DNA of 64,000 nt from Gracilaria gracilis (taxonomy: Eukaryota > Rhodophyta > Florideophyceae > Gracilariales > Gracilariaceae), in the NCBI GenBank assembly GCA_030374805.1, contig JARGSG010000051.1, forward strand, positions 248,001-312,000, written 5' to 3'. Shown in pieces: positions 11,985 to 25,016 of this stretch (the first letter of the stretch is position 1; each line of letters begins with the position of its first letter). The position numbers and the translations under genes are program-made. The notes beneath the pieces were generated by a model that searched no databases, was not told the origin of the DNA, and worked only from the letters and a program-made list of their open reading frames with translations.

Positions 11985-13740
11985 ATGGAAGATAAAAGCA
12001 CGCCCTCGTCCAGCTCACCGGAAAAATCTCCTTGGCCATCAGCGCGCACTCCTGCAACCGCAGTAACCAGCATCTCCACGCGTACTCCGATACTTCGGCG
12101 CAACACAAACTTCCTTCACTAACGCCCGTGATCTACCTCACCCTGAGTGGAAACCAACAGCACCTCTCCGGGAGACTCACGGGATTCCGCTCCACCCCGC
12201 TACCCTAGAGCGGGCAACAGACTGGTGCGAATTAGGGACAGCAGTCCGGGACGGGGCCATATACCTCCTATGCAGGGGTCTCAACTGGCTCGGGGGCGGG
12301 CAGCACTTGGCCTTCCTTCGACTCCCATGTTGGGCGCAATCCAAAATTGGCAACAGGCCATTCGCCTTCGGCTTACGCCGTGGTTCCTCCGGTCTCGTTG
12401 TTCGAAGACGACCTGATTACTCAATATATCACCGGCAGCCGGTGTCTCTCCGAGGATCTGCCGGCTTTAGTCACCAATTCATGCGATTGGCGCCGGCGCT
12501 TTGCAATGCCTGCGCATCAGGTTTTCTGCTTTGCGCGCCAGTTTTGCGCTCAGGTTCACCTCGCGCTCGTACGGATTGGGTATCAATGTCCAAACCGGGC
12601 TCCGTTCGAGTTCCTCATCCCGCAAGGGATGAGTTTCATCATCGAGCAGTACCGCACTCGCGGGTAAATGAGCTATTGCGAACGGCTGTCTTCGTTAGAG
12701 ACTTTAGATAGGCGAAGATTCCCGTCTGTACAGGAAGAAGCCATGTGCTGACCAAAACCGATCATTTGGGCTGAATTCCGACACCTCGCGCGTCGATACC
12801 GATTCTCCTTCCTCAAGGGAATCATCCGCTTTGATCGAAGGGGCCATTCTCGATTCGAATACTTCATTCCATACCAAAACTTGGAAGTAGGGCGCATTGC
12901 TCCCGCTCACCCAAAAGGTCGCTATGTCCCTCTGCCAGCCTAGTGGGCTCATCTCGAGGCATGCCGGTGATGCTACATAGAATTACCGCCGGTCTTCATC
13001 TTTTTAATATCATACCTCCTAACGTATCCGTGTAGCTGGCTTCGGTCTGTTGTCGTCACCGAATGGTCCGTCCGTGCTGCCGCGTATATCCTCAATGAGG
13101 CATACGACCAATGCACACTGTGGTTCCTTCCTCCGCGTGCGGGCTGGGATTCATCAACTTGGTGTCAGGCTAACGCAGAAGAGGTCCTCGAGTTGATCGA
13201 GTACATCAAAAGTATTGACTGGAAAACGGTCCCGATCGGGCATAGTGGGCGGCTCACCAAAAGTAGTGAACATGGCCCAGGCACGGGTCGCACTACCGCA
13301 TTGGCAGGAGATTTCCTCTACTTCGATCCGTGGGAACAACGGGAGATTTCCGGTAGCCAATTGGCAGAACTTCTGAATGCTCCTAGGAAAATAACAGATG
13401 GTCAATCGATTCGGTTTGGCGATTCGGACGATTAATATTGCTCTACCCAGGAGATTGAACCTTTTTTGGACAACGAACCCGAGGCTGCTGGCGGTGAGGA
13501 CGATGAGATGGTCGTCCACACTCGAGGATGAAAAACCTGTTTCATAGGAATCCGAGCTCCCGGCTGCGGCGTAAGCGTCAGCTTCGGCTGCTCCAGCCTC
13601 CACGGTGGCTGCCGAAAGCACTTCCAAGACGGGTGAGAATCCCGGTGTGGTCATCACACAATTACTCACAGAGAGCGCCGATACGGCCACCAGCGACTTG
13701 GCCGGGATGCGGGAAGCCCATACGAAACATCTTGGCGATG
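11985..13740 (+). pseudogene. Antisense frame of GypA-1 (unknown product, broken)
   Basis: This frame lies between the chromodomain and the 3' LTR, on the strand opposite gag-pol, and starts about 57 bp inside the LTR edge with MEDKSTP. The same start and layout recur in GypA-2 at 46,893. A central stretch (about 13,190-13,435) reads SIDWKTVPIGHSGR and later TALAGDF.YFD, matching SIDWKPVPIGQSGR and TALAGDFVYFD in GypA-2. No known domain is recognised. The frame is broken several times here. Extra antisense frames next to the 3' LTR are known in some plant gypsy lineages; whether this one is related is unknown. Confidence 0.55.
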
Positions 13741-13949
13741 GAAATTCTATAAATGAGTGGAAAGATAACAACCCGTAAGAATAGGTCCAAATATTACCAT
13801 TAAAACCATTTCCTTGTGGGGTTCTTCCGTCTATGACTTGTTGCTGTAATTTGCGGCAGTGAACCGGTTACCTGAAATGGTGCTCACGGAAATGCGCACC
13901 CTTTTGACAGGTAAAACCAGGCTTGTCATGTTGTGACCAACGAGCTGGG

Positions 13950-16900
13950 TGAAAACCCCTTCGGGTATTTTCACGAAACATTACGCACTACCATGGTCGG
14001 GGTGTAAACGCGTCAGTGACAAATTCTTCCCGTTCATGACAGGTACCCTTCAACTCTTGCGTTCCAACGGTTCTCATATTCCACTTGGGAACTTACTAGC
14101 ATTTCTGGTAGGGCGGTTCCCTTTCGATGGTGATACTGAACCACTTTGGAATGTGGGAGATTCCCGATTGGCTCAGTAGTTGTCTGAGCATGATAGTACC
14201 CGTACGGATGTGGTAGTTTAGTATACATTCCTGGGTCTAAGAATGCCAGACAAACTCGATCGGCGATATACTCCTATATTTACACCCGCCTGGCTTGCAG
14301 ATTCGTCGCTAAAGCTGCGTGTTCATCACCCTGCGAAGGAGAATTTCCCGACTCGGGTGCTACTACGCGCGTCGCAGGTGACCGAGTAGTCTTCCGTGGA
14401 GGTAGGTGTTCCGTCAGGCGTTCCGGTGTGCGTACGGCATGTCTGTGTGCTTCGGAGCGAACCCCAAGTCTGCGTGCCTCACTGTTCCGACAGTGGTTTC
14501 GACGAGCTCTTCACGGCTTTCCCGCGTTGCAATGCAAGTTGTGCCGTGCCGCGCAAGTTTTCCGTGCTGGCACGTTACTTCACCGGCGTATAGCCTTGAC
14601 GCGTCGTGGGGCGTTCCACCTCCCTTGACAGGGTGTTCCTCGTGGCAAATGCAAAGTGGTGGTGCCACCACGTTCCGTTCTCATCCACTACCTCCGGTGA
14701 CTCCAGGCTCGTGGTGGGGCTTCCAGCATTGCTGGGAGCAGCGCGTGCTGCGCCCAATGCTTGGGGACGTTCCGCCTCGAATGGAGAGCCCTCACCGTCC
14801 ATGAAGCGAATTTCACCCCGATTGACCGGTTTCCCGCTGCCGACGATGCCAGTGTCTACCTAGATACTCGTAATTTGCGCAGCCATGCGAGGCGTAGCGG
14901 ATTTTTTCTCTCTTCGTACGGGGGTTCCAGTCCCACTTTGTACGGTGGGTTTCAGCGCCACGTCCGCCCTTGTGGTGGACTCGTGCGACCAATGGATTCG
15001 AGCAGTCCTCGATGGGGTTTCTTTTTTGCCATCCAGCTGATGCGGTACCGTGGCGCGACTTTGACCGTCCCCAAACGATGGTGGAGCTGCCCAAACAGCT
15101 TCTGTGTGTACATCCGCGGCGTGCGCCTTTACTGTGCTCTCCATGTTTGGGCCTGCCAATCCATACGCGCTGGGTTTCTATGACTGTAACTGCGGCTTTT
15201 CGAACGACCTTTCTGCTGTGGTGTTAGCCTTTCGTGCACCACGGGTGTTTTATTCTTGTTGCGAGGACGAAAAACCTTCAGGAGAAGTGGCCGCCTACCT
15301 ATTTTTAGATGGAGCGGCTGGGGATGGGAATGAGCGTTTCGCTACGCGGGTAGTGTCTCTGCTAGCGGGTTGAATTGAAGAATGGCCATCCTGGCCGACA
15401 GTGTTTTCCGATTTTATCGGTATTTCTGACTCCAGTGGGAGGTCTGACGGTCCCCGGTTTTGGTGCGGTAGAATCAACGGGTGATTAATAGCGGTGGTGT
15501 CTTGGGGGTGTTGCTTCCGTAGGCAGTGGGCTGGCAGGTGCCAGTACGACCCCAGACTAGGGTAGTTGTCCAAGACTACGCGGTCGCGGGAGATCTGCTC
15601 ATGCGTGTCTATTATCTCCAGTACCACTGTATCCTCCGTGACGGAAACTACCGCGAACGGTCCATCCGCCACGGGCCAGAGATTATGGCTTTTCTCCTTT
15701 TCAGGGTTATGGTGTTCTTTCCATACAAAGACGTAGTTGCCCGCCTTCATTGGAGGCATTGTCCTTTCTCGCAAGCGAGCATCGAAATCACGCCTGTAAG
15801 TGGCTTGAGCCCTCGTCATGGACGGACTAGTGGCGGGTAGCAACTTGTTTATCCAATGTTTCCATTTATGGCGGTGATCACCCACAGAGAGGAAAGTACC
15901 CAGCGTCGGCTGTGATTCCAACGCCGTAGGTGGGAGTGAAGGGAGAGTACTAACTAAAACGGTGAAACATCGGTAGTTCTATGTACCTTCTTGTTGTACG
16001 CGAACGTCGACGCGTCCCTTTACAAGTACAATGTTTTTGGATGAACAGCAACGCAAGAACGGAGAGCTGCTAGCATCGTCTGGTTGAACCGTTCGACTTG
16101 CCCATAACACGGGGGGTGGTAGGTTGTCGTAACAGGTTCTTAACGTCCAGGATGCGGCATACATCCTGTAAAAGTCGCTATGCGAACTGTGCCCCGTCAT
16201 CGGGGAGTACCTGAACCGGTGGACCGTAGACGAAGATCCAGTGCTTCACGACGACCTGGGCTACGGTGAGGCGGTGATCTTCTTGAGAGGCTCAGTCCGA
16301 ACCAGTTTGGAGAAACGATCCATAATAATGAGTAAAGAATTTTGACCTCTCCGGGTTTTCAGGAGTGGTCCGAATATATATCGATTGCTAGAAACTCAAG
16401 GGGTGGCCTGGCGGGGAATAGGCTCATTTTCTTTGAGTTCTTCCGGAGTTTGACCCAGTTTTTTGCGCACTCGGTGCAGAAACGCATTTTTTTGTAGCAA
16501 TGGATTGCCATGGCGGGCAAATAAAAGTCTCTTCTTAGGGTTAATCATAACGTCTTTCCACCTGCGTGGTCGCACAGCTTCGCATAATGCGACAGTTGGA
16601 GTACTCGACACTTCAGCGTGTGAAACAGCACCACTTGGGGGTTGGAAAGAACCATTTAACCGAGACAGCCGATGTCACCACCCTTAAATGGGAAAAATGC
16701 ATCTCCGTTAAAACGGGTACGACTGCGCATGCAGAACGGGTCACCATGTTGTTTTCGGATCATTTCCTCCGGTGTTACTGGGACAAAATTACCCAGTCTG
16801 GCTTTTCAGTCTCATTCTCGTTTGCAATGAGTATGTCGTCCGATTAATCGTCGAATACCCAGTCTTCTGGCTGATTTTTGAGCTCACCTTCCGGATTATC

Positions 16901-16950
16901 CGTGTTCATCCGGTCAATGACGAGAAAATGAATCTCATCATTTCCCGAGA
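13950..16950 (-). pseudogene. GypA-1 integrase and chromodomain (broken)
   Basis: The minus-strand pieces match the integrase of GypA-2. The stretch around 15,300-15,920 is the integrase C-terminal region followed by a Pro/Ser/Thr-rich linker; 14,034-14,228 reads TTEPIGNLPHSKVVQYH, the second half of a chromodomain. In chromoviruses this domain steers integration to marked chromatin. The pieces are extensively broken. Confidence 0.65.
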
Positions 16951-17039
16951 GGAGGGCTTCCGCATTCGTGGGTAGTCTCGAAAGTGCGTTGGCTTACGTG
17001 TTCAGCGTCTTCTTCATATACACGACTTGAAAGTCGAAT

Positions 17040-19344
17040 TACGCTGAGTGCAGCCTACGTCACATGAAGCATCCCGATGGGTCGGAGATGTTCATTAACT
17101 ACCTCAGCGAAGAATTATCCGTGTACACTGTAAAGTGCACACCCATAAGATAGGAACGAAGGGTTGCCATAGTCCACACAACGGCGAGGCACTCTTTCTC
17201 CGAAACGGAGGAACTCCGTTCATGAACGTTGAGCGAGCGCGACCAGTAGCCAATGGGCTGACGTTCCCTTTTGAGGAGGGTTTGGAAAAAAGTGCAATCG
17301 ACTTGGTAGTCGCTCGAGTCCGTGCCCACAGAGAACGGTAATCCTGGTTTTGGCAAAGATAGAATCGAAGCAGATGTGACGGCCCCCTTTAAAGGAGTTA
17401 AACAACTCTGTCTTGACAGACGTAAAGGGGTCCAGTTTTGGTGGCTGGCCTTTCCACAGTAGTGTGTTGAGGGGCGCGGCGATATCCGAGAAATCGGTAC
17501 CAACAGTCTGTAGACGTTGATCAATCCTAAGAAGGAGTGCAATTTTGTTTGGGTTCGCGGTTTCTTCGCCTTTAAAAGGGACTTTACTCGAGCTTCTTTG
17601 ATCGACAACCGTCTTGGACGGATAATATGACCCAGGCACTTCAAGGTATCCGCGAAGGACTCACTTCCTCAGCTTGAAAGAAATTCCTGTAAAGCACAGT
17701 GTGGTCATCATGTCTTTGACTTGAATGAGATGATCGCACAGATTAATGGAGAAGAAAATTATGTCATCTAGGTAAAAAAGAGGCGGGCGCGATTTGAAGC
17801 GCTTCAACAAGATGTCGATAGCACGCTGAATGGGAACAGGGGCATTGGTGAGACGAGAAGGCAAAGGCTTGAAGCGGAAGGAGCCGTAATGGCATACAAA
17901 CTCGGTCTTGTCGCAGTCTTCCTCGTCTATAGGCACTTTCCAATATCTTCTATTGGCTTCCAATGTGTTGAACACGTTTGCGTTTCTGAACGAATCGATG
18001 CACTCGTCCATACGAAGGATAGGGTGCGTGTCCCTGATCTTGACAGCAGTGAGACGGCAGTAGTCGGCCCAGAACCCCCAGGTTCCGTTGGACTTGATTA
18101 CCAGTACCACTGGAGATGCCCAGGGCAACTGAGTTGGCTCAATCACTTCTGCGTGGAGCATCTTGCTCACTTGGAACCATTCCTCTTCGCGGGCCTTGGG
18201 CCCTGCTTTATAAGGAAGTTGCGAAACGGTTCGCGTGTACGGCAACAATCAACCGGTGTACCCTTGTATTTATGTCACCAAGAGATTCATCTCACGTTAG
18301 GGTAAATTCCCGGAACATGTCTCTCAGACTTTCACCGTGTGATTCCGGCACGTGGCATAGAGCGATCTTTTCCAGAGCCTTCGCGGGGTTCATCTGGCAT
18401 AGCTGGTGGGACCATGTTTCCCCTATCAGATGCAGGGGTATTTTCCGAGCTACCCGGCAATTTCTCCGTTGAGATATTAGTATCCTCCCCCTCCTTAGAC
18501 GGAACTTAGGGAAATTCGGGGTCGTCACTTCCTTTCGAGGAAATCAAACCGAGAACATCGGCAGCCGTCAGTCGGGTCAAAAGCATCCGATTGGGTGCGG
18601 TGTGACACATAAAATGACTTAGTTATTTACCAGATAATGGGAGCTGTTTCCAAAACTGTGAAAACGTATCCGAAACGGAATATCTGGATCACTTGGGCCG
18701 CGTTATTCGAGACATCGAGATGATACTTCTCGTAAAACGAGGAAATTGGTTGAGTAACACGAAGACCGTGTCAATAGGAATTGATCTGCATCATAACTTG
18801 GGATTCTGGCGTAATACGTACGGAAGCTGCAACAGGGATTTTTGTGGACTCCCAAGTTGCGAGCAGTGGTTCCTGCGCCGAAGGTAGTAAAAAATTGCGT
18901 CTTCGATGCACGCCTCGGTGGACGACGGACTATCGAAACCGACGAATTGTCCTCGAATTTCATACGCCTGAGGCGGTTCCTGATTGTGTCGACGAATCTG
19001 TCGCAGTAATCACACCGCAAAATAACTGGGGCAGCCAATGACCGACATACCACAAAATCGAGCTTGAACACGGAGGTCCTCAAAGGCAAGACTGAGGAGA
19101 TTGGTCCTATCGTTGTGAACAGATTGTCATCCGCGTCAAAGACTTCGGGTGTCGTCTCGTGGCGAATACTCGTCCGCGCAAGCGGTCGCAAGAAAGACTC
19201 TATGAAGAATCTCGAACCTGAAACTGTGTCTACTACGGTAATAATGCGCATCATAAACTGATTCTTGATGCCAAGGTCGGCTTTAACTCTATAGTTACGC
19301 TGGGCAATCACAGAGACTCTATCCGAGAACCAGTTTTTCTTCAC
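17040..19344 (-). pseudogene. GypA-1 retropepsin, reverse transcriptase and RNase H (broken)
   Basis: The stretch at 18,703-19,344 has a retropepsin-like segment (VVDTVSGSRF). The stretch at 17,661-18,248 carries reverse transcriptase motifs including ASPVVLV, the RMDECID region and a YLDD active-site box. The stretch at 17,099-17,644 holds the connection and RNase H segment (VGTDSSD, EKECLAVVW, VYTDNSSLR). The order and motifs are those of Ty3/gypsy pol. It is a fossil with several breaks. Confidence 0.8.
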
Positions 19345-19349
19345 CCGTA

Positions 19350-21109
19350 TCTACGGTCGACGGAGAACACCCAAATGTTCCGAGTCCTCGTGAGCTCTTT
19401 CCTCGAAAGGGTCTTTACCGGGGAGCGACGTGGCGACGCCTCGAACTTCAACAGCCTCTGCTTTGAGGGCGCCTTTCCCGAATGGGAGACTACTTCCTTT
19501 AGTTTCCCTAGGCTTCCACCTGGGGCGGCTGTCCAGGTTCATCGACCATGAGTGCTTGGGCACGTTGGCCTCAGGGTTCTGCAACAGCGGTATTTAAATC
19601 GTCCTCCTCGCGATGTACCGGGGCTTCTGGATAAACCAGCTCTACAGGGGCACGCTGGTATGTCGGTGCTGTCGGTAAGACATGGTTGAAGTCCATCTTG
19701 GGCCGTAGATATGACTTCATTGGTACCGAAAGCTTTTTCTCTGGAGTGAGAACCTCCTAGTGCACCACCACCTTGGCTATATCAATAACTGAGAAAAGAC
19801 ACTCTGGTGACGTCTGACCATGAGTATAGCAGAGATGACGTATCAATGCTATCAAAGCCTGCCTACCCTGACGAAGAGGTCCCATCCGGTTATATGTAAA
19901 AAGCCCCGCCTCTGAATATCCTACACTCCTGGCCGCTGAAAGCGGGTTCTTCCGTTCGGGTACAAGATTTGTGACCCTTGAGCTTCGGCGGCATCGGCGT
20001 AAAGCAAGGTGCCTTCTTGAGCCGTCTCAAAGGAGGCGTTCGTCGTCGACGGGAGGTCGGTTTTCGGAATGGAGGTGATATTGCCCTGAGCGAGCTGGAG
20101 TTTATCGTCCTCTTTCGGAGGGGCTTCATCCGCCACGAGCGAGAAAGATGGGGACTTGGTTCCCATCAACAATACCTTGGCGGACTTAAACTGAGTAGTT
20201 GGAGCTCTGGCGCGGAGGGAAACACCTCGGGCTCGGGCATATGGGATGAGCTCCAGGTAAATGACCTTCCTCCTATCCCCACGATAGCGGACGACCAAAG
20301 TCCGGATAGCCGAGTCGAAGTTGAATCCATCGATGAACATCTTACAACGCTCCGTAGCGCCATAGATACTACCACAACGGTGGAAAGCCGTGTTCAGGCG
20401 TACCGAAAAATCGGTTTCTGTTTCGCCTGAGCTTTAGAGTTTGTCTCGCAAAGCAAGTATTGCAGACTGAATGTCACCATTCGTGGCGTCTGCATGTAGA
20501 AAGTATTTTACTGCTTTGGTCCAGCAACTAGCCTCTCCTTCGGAGGCAAGCAAAGAGCTTATTGAGTGATTCTAGTCCTCAGCCACGCCACGTAAGAAAT
20601 GCGAAAAGGAAATACAGCCCTGTTCCTCATAAATTTCGAGTATATCTGCTTCCGAAACGAAACGGGCAACGAAATTTAGCACCAAGATGGGGTGTTCTCT
20701 AGTAAACGACTGGTATCGAGCAAAGGATGCATTCGCTTGATGCAGTCTTTCACTTTTCCCGTACCACGGGGTGTTCGATCCAAAGAGAAGTATTCCAAAC
20801 AGTAGTACTGGTATGATAAAAACTTCTCATAGAAATTGTTAGTGGGCTTCAGGATCGTTAAGTATGAGTGCTTACGTCCCTTGGTACGAGCACAAACTAC
20901 AGCTTGCGTGATTGTACACCGTTTAGACTCTGAAGTCAGTTTCCCATGGTAATGTTCAGACGACGAGTCTCACGAGTCGGCATTTTCTGAGTTGTTCGGG
21001 TCCGAAACCGACGAAGTCGACGAGTCGGGATCCTTCTTGTCCTGCTGGACCTTCTTTTTACGATGTTTCTTCTGGCGAGCAGAGTTTTCGTCCCCATGCG
21101 ATACAGCAA
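19350..21109 (-). pseudogene. GypA-1 gag region (broken)
   Basis: Minus-strand pieces match the gag of GypA-3 (5,290-6,400) and include a Lys- and Asp/Ser-rich low-complexity stretch (about 20,950-21,090) like that of GypB gag. It is identified as gag by its place before the protease and by homology between copies rather than by a domain I can name. Confidence 0.55.
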
Positions 21110-22006
21110 TCAAGATTCACATTGACCTACAAAGTTATATATATCATTATCCATATGGGGCCAGTAGTACCCTTGGCTCAAGGTGTAGTACATTTTCGTA
21201 CCTCCAGGGTGTCCTGATAGCCTTGGGTAGTGGGCCAGGTACAGCATCCGAGGGCGTAGCACCTTGGGCACCACCTTCTGAAGGGGACCATCAATAGGAG
21301 CTCGCTCCACCAGGAAACCATTTCGGTCGACGTCAAAGTTGGAGTCTTTCATACCTACTTGGTCCATGTGAGAGAGGAAATAAACATCGTTTGCTTGCTC
21401 TCTCAGGGATTCCTCGCGGGTAATTGGCATGACGTCTGTTTCCTCGAGGGCGAGTATTTCCCGAGCGATGGGATCACTAAACCACGTATCCTCTTCGGGT
21501 AGAGTCCAGTAACCTTCTAAGGTATCAACATCAAGGTTGGTAGAGATTGTAAAGCATGAGATATCATCCTCTACCGGCTCGGTGTCCAAACCATCTGTGG
21601 TAATGCGAGACATCGTGTCTGCGACATCGTGCTTGATACCTGGACTGTACTGTACGTCATACTCGAACTTTGAAAGTCGTAACCGCCATCGGGCAAGTCT
21701 GACCGATGCGTCGGCGAGACCGAGTATCCATCGCAGGGCGTCATGGTCGGTTCGAAGCGTAAACCGTTCACCATATAGGTAGGGGCGGAGCATCAACATG
21801 CTCCAAACCACAGCTAGACACTCCTTTTCGGTTGTGGTGTAATTCTTTTCTGCAGGGTGCAGAGCACGGCTCCAGTACCCTATATGTAGTTTGTCGCCGT
21901 TTTCTTGCTCCTGCATAAGACAACAACCAATTGGGGCGTCCGAAGCATCGGTACCCAATGTGTATCGTAAACCAGCTTTGGGTAGTGCCAAGATGGGAGG
22001 TGTCAA
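21110..22006 (-). pseudogene. GypB RNase H and integrase zinc-binding part
   Basis: RNase H motifs seen are LGTDASD, TTTEKECLAVVW and LRTDHDALRWIL. They are followed by the integrase HHCC zinc finger: HYPRLSGHPGG and, further on, YWPHMDNDIYNFVGQC. This is the usual order of Ty3/gypsy pol. It is fossil coding sequence belonging to GypB. Confidence 0.8.
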
Positions 22007-23003
22007 TGTAGAGCAATGGCAATCCGATGTCGGCACACTGAAGTTTCTCATAATGGAGCTCTATCCATTGAGCCCTGACGTGTCAGACTATGAATATGGA
22101 CCCCGTTTCGGGTGAAATTGGAAATATTGTTGGGACGTACCTTGTTAGGTGAATCTGGGATAGAACCTATGAAATAGGTGTACAGTAGGGCCTTGTGGCA
22201 TATTTGTCCAAATATTTGGCGTCACACCCGCGGGGTAGATACTGTGGCACCCTGACACTGGGTTGTCCACGTGTAGAGCCCTCGTGGGAGTGCGCAGCCC
22301 TAGATACAGTAGATAGTATATATGCTCGGGCGATCTCGCCCTGGAACCACTAAGTAAAACTTACCTGAGTCGTATCTTCTTCTTGAAGTACGTGGTCTTC
22401 ATCCCGAAGGTCGGGCCATGGTTGCTACTGCCCACGTAGGTTCACGACTCCTCTAAGGAGAGTAACCACGACTGGTCTCGGTACAATCACCCCTCAGGGT
22501 CCCTAAGGAAGTTCTTTATTACCAGTTTCTGGCTTGTTTCGCTAATTACCCCAGTATCAGGTTGTATGTGTTGTCGTTCACCGAAGTGCCGGATCGTTGT
22601 TTAGTTCATTGTTTTCCTGGTGCAGGTCTCGCTTCCGCCTCTGTATAGAGTTATATTTGGACACGCGTGTGTGTGTGTCTCGTTCCGCTATCGGCCCTGT
22701 TCCCGCCGTTGGCACGGGCCGTAGCTTCGCTCGTGTGGTTCTCTGTAGGAGCATTACACCGTCTTACGGCACCGTTTGCTCCACTTCTAGACTCGTTCTC
22801 TCTTGATCCGTCGTCGGTTATTCTTCTCTAAACCAACGCTCTTCTTTACCTCTGCAGGTTATTCCAGTACCGTCTCCGGTTTACACCCGGCTGCCACGCG
22901 GCACGCGCACGGGCAGAGGGCTCTACTTCTGAGTTCGCCCTTTTGTGGGAGCAGGACTCGGACACCCTGGTGGACACGTACCCTCTTTGGGGTTTGCTCT
23001 ACA
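22007..23003. repeat. Solo LTR inserted in GypB pol
   Basis: The 997-bp unit begins TGTAGAGCA and ends TGCTCTACA, a 9-base inverted terminus with TG...CA edges. It is flanked on both sides by the 5-bp direct repeat GTCAA (22,002-22,006 and 23,004-23,008). This is the signature of an LTR retroelement insertion later reduced to one LTR by recombination. It lies between the reverse transcriptase and RNase H parts of GypB, so it is younger than GypB. The ends resemble the GypA LTR ends (TGTAGTGCAA), suggesting a related gypsy family. No internal coding sequence is present. Confidence 0.8.
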
Positions 23004-24960
23004 GTCAAGAGCGCATGTTTGAGCGCCTCGAACGCATCCATCTCCTCGTTGGTAAGACATTCAAACCTTGTAGGTTGGCCTTTCAGCAGCTTCCTGTTTA
23101 AGGGAGCCGCTATCTTGGCAAATCCCTTGATAAACTGGCGGTACACATTGCACAAACCTATAAAGCATCGGATTTCCGTCTGGGACGTGGGTGGCTTCGC
23201 CTCCTGCACGGCCCGGATATTCCGCGGCGTCACTCTTAACCTTCCAGGGCTGATGATATGACCAAGGTACTCCACCTCTTTGGTAAAGAATTCGCACTTG
23301 CGGAGCTTCAGTGCTACTCCAGCTTCCCTCAAAAGGTTTAGGACTTCCCTAACATGGTGGAAGTGTTCCTCTACCGTTCGGGAATATATGATTACATCAT
23401 CGATGTACACCAGAGCGGTTCTCCACTTTACCTTTGAAAGGATTATATCTAAAGCCCTCTGAAAGGTAGCCGGCGCATTGCGTAACCCAAAAGGCATACG
23501 CGTAAAGCGGAATAACCCAGCGTGGCAAGTAAACGTAGTTTTGTCCTTGTCTTCTTACCTGATAGCTACCTGCCAATAACCACAATTGGCATTGAGCGTA
23601 GTAAAGATTTTGGCGTTGCCCAACGGATCTATACACTCGTCCATTCTAGGTATTGGGTACAAATCTCTAATGGTCATACTATTCAGTCTTCTGTAGTCCA
23701 CACAGAACCGCATACGGGTATCATTCTTCTTTGTGACGAGAACCACAGGGCTGGCCCAGTCCGCATTTGCTGGTTCTATGACACCTTCACGGAGCATTCT
23801 CTCGACCTCATTGAGCTCAACTTCACGGGCTTCTGGACCTGCTCGGTAAGGCTGCTGGTAAATGGGTTTCCAGCCGGGCACCATATCAATACGGTGCTCT
23901 GTAGCCTCAATTTGGCCTAACCGGCCCGACCACATGGGTTCAAATTCTTCTAAGAGACTGAGGATCTGGTCTCGGAGAGCCTGGTTCTCCGCACCGATCT
24001 GGACTTCCTCTCTCCAATTCCGCACTCGGTCCAGTTCCATAGTTTTTTCCTGATCTCCAACCTTAAAGGTATTGGCGATCTTCTGTTCCATTTTGGTGTT
24101 TGTCGATAACGGGGGCGCATATGCAGGGTATGGCGCATCTGTTCCTCCCCTTTTCTTAGAGGTGGCGACCTCGCCCAACCTATTAGGTGAGACCGTGAAA
24201 ACCCCTTGTGGTGCCGGCAATGCGATTCCAATAGTGGTATTCTTGGGTAACTTAACAATGTGATTGCTAAAGTTACTCAAGTACACATTGAAGGATTGAT
24301 TAGGGATGTTGTCGATAATCCCGTTTGCCATCAAGGCGAGATGTCTTTCTGCCAACCTATGATGGTTCTGTAGCATTAACAATCCTGGAATTGCGCATGA
24401 GACATTCACTACCATCTGAGTCATAGCCGGTATCGAAACCAATTTGGTGAGTCGTATCTTGTTTGAGACCGTTTCGGGGGATATATTGGACCTCGGCTTT
24501 TGACGCCAACCATTTTTGGTCTGCGTACTACCCAGTATGGCAATACGACCACCTTGACGGAGAGCGACCGTTCGGGACCCTGGCAAAATTGCCTTGACAT
24601 GTCTGTCAATAAAGTTGGTCCCGAGGATACAGTCTGTCGCCAGACGATCCACCACAAAGAAATTAAGCTTCACCTTCAAGGTTCCAAGTTGTACCACAGT
24701 GGTCGACATTCCTCTAAGGTACAGTGGGCGCTCGTTAGCGTCCACCAGTGGGTTGATAGTCGGGCAGGCCAAATGTTCCGCAAGACTGCATCGGGTATGA
24801 CGCGAGCTTTTAGCACATTCGGACCGGCGCCAGTATGGAGTACACACGCAACGGGAACCTGTAGGTAATTGAGAAAGCTTACTGAAGCATTAACTTTATA
24901 GTTATTGTACTTCATCAGACACAACACATTGGGTACATCTGATTCTTCTTTTTCCACCAT
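23004..24960 (-). pseudogene. GypB protease and reverse transcriptase
   Basis: The long minus-strand frame (24,847-23,555) covers the protease C-terminal part and the start of reverse transcriptase: RAGPEAREVELNEVE, WASPVVLVTKKND, RFCVDYRRLN and RMDECIDPLG. The next part (23,497-23,010) carries PFGLRNAPATFQRALD and the YIDDVIIYS catalytic box, then the connection region (LGHIISPGRLRV, FIGLCNVYRQFI). This is a standard Ty3/gypsy order. It is fossil sequence with a few breaks. Confidence 0.85.
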
Positions 24961-25016
24961 TAAGGTTTCCCGTTCCCGTATCGACGGGCCTTCAAATTCA
25001 CGGTTAGGGGTAGCCC

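Larger units (their letters stand above)
10848..21109 (-). mobile_element. GypA-1: old chromodomain Ty3/gypsy element with an antisense frame
   Basis: The fossil element reads on the minus strand. Running down in coordinate it holds gag (about 21,109-19,350), retropepsin (about 19,344-18,700), reverse transcriptase (about 18,530-17,660), RNase H (about 17,640-17,040), integrase (about 16,950-15,300), chromodomain (about 14,230-14,030), then an opposite-strand frame (11,985-about 13,740), a polypurine tract and the 3' LTR (10,848-11,928). It belongs to the chromovirus branch of Ty3/gypsy (integrase plus chromodomain). Coding parts are broken in well over ten places and the copy is about four-fifths identical to GypA-2 in pol. 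It meets GypB at 21,110 with no 5' LTR in view. Confidence 0.8.

Noticed and set aside
22597-22806. Plus-strand frame inside the solo LTR
   Set aside because: Falls entirely within the repeat and has no domain.
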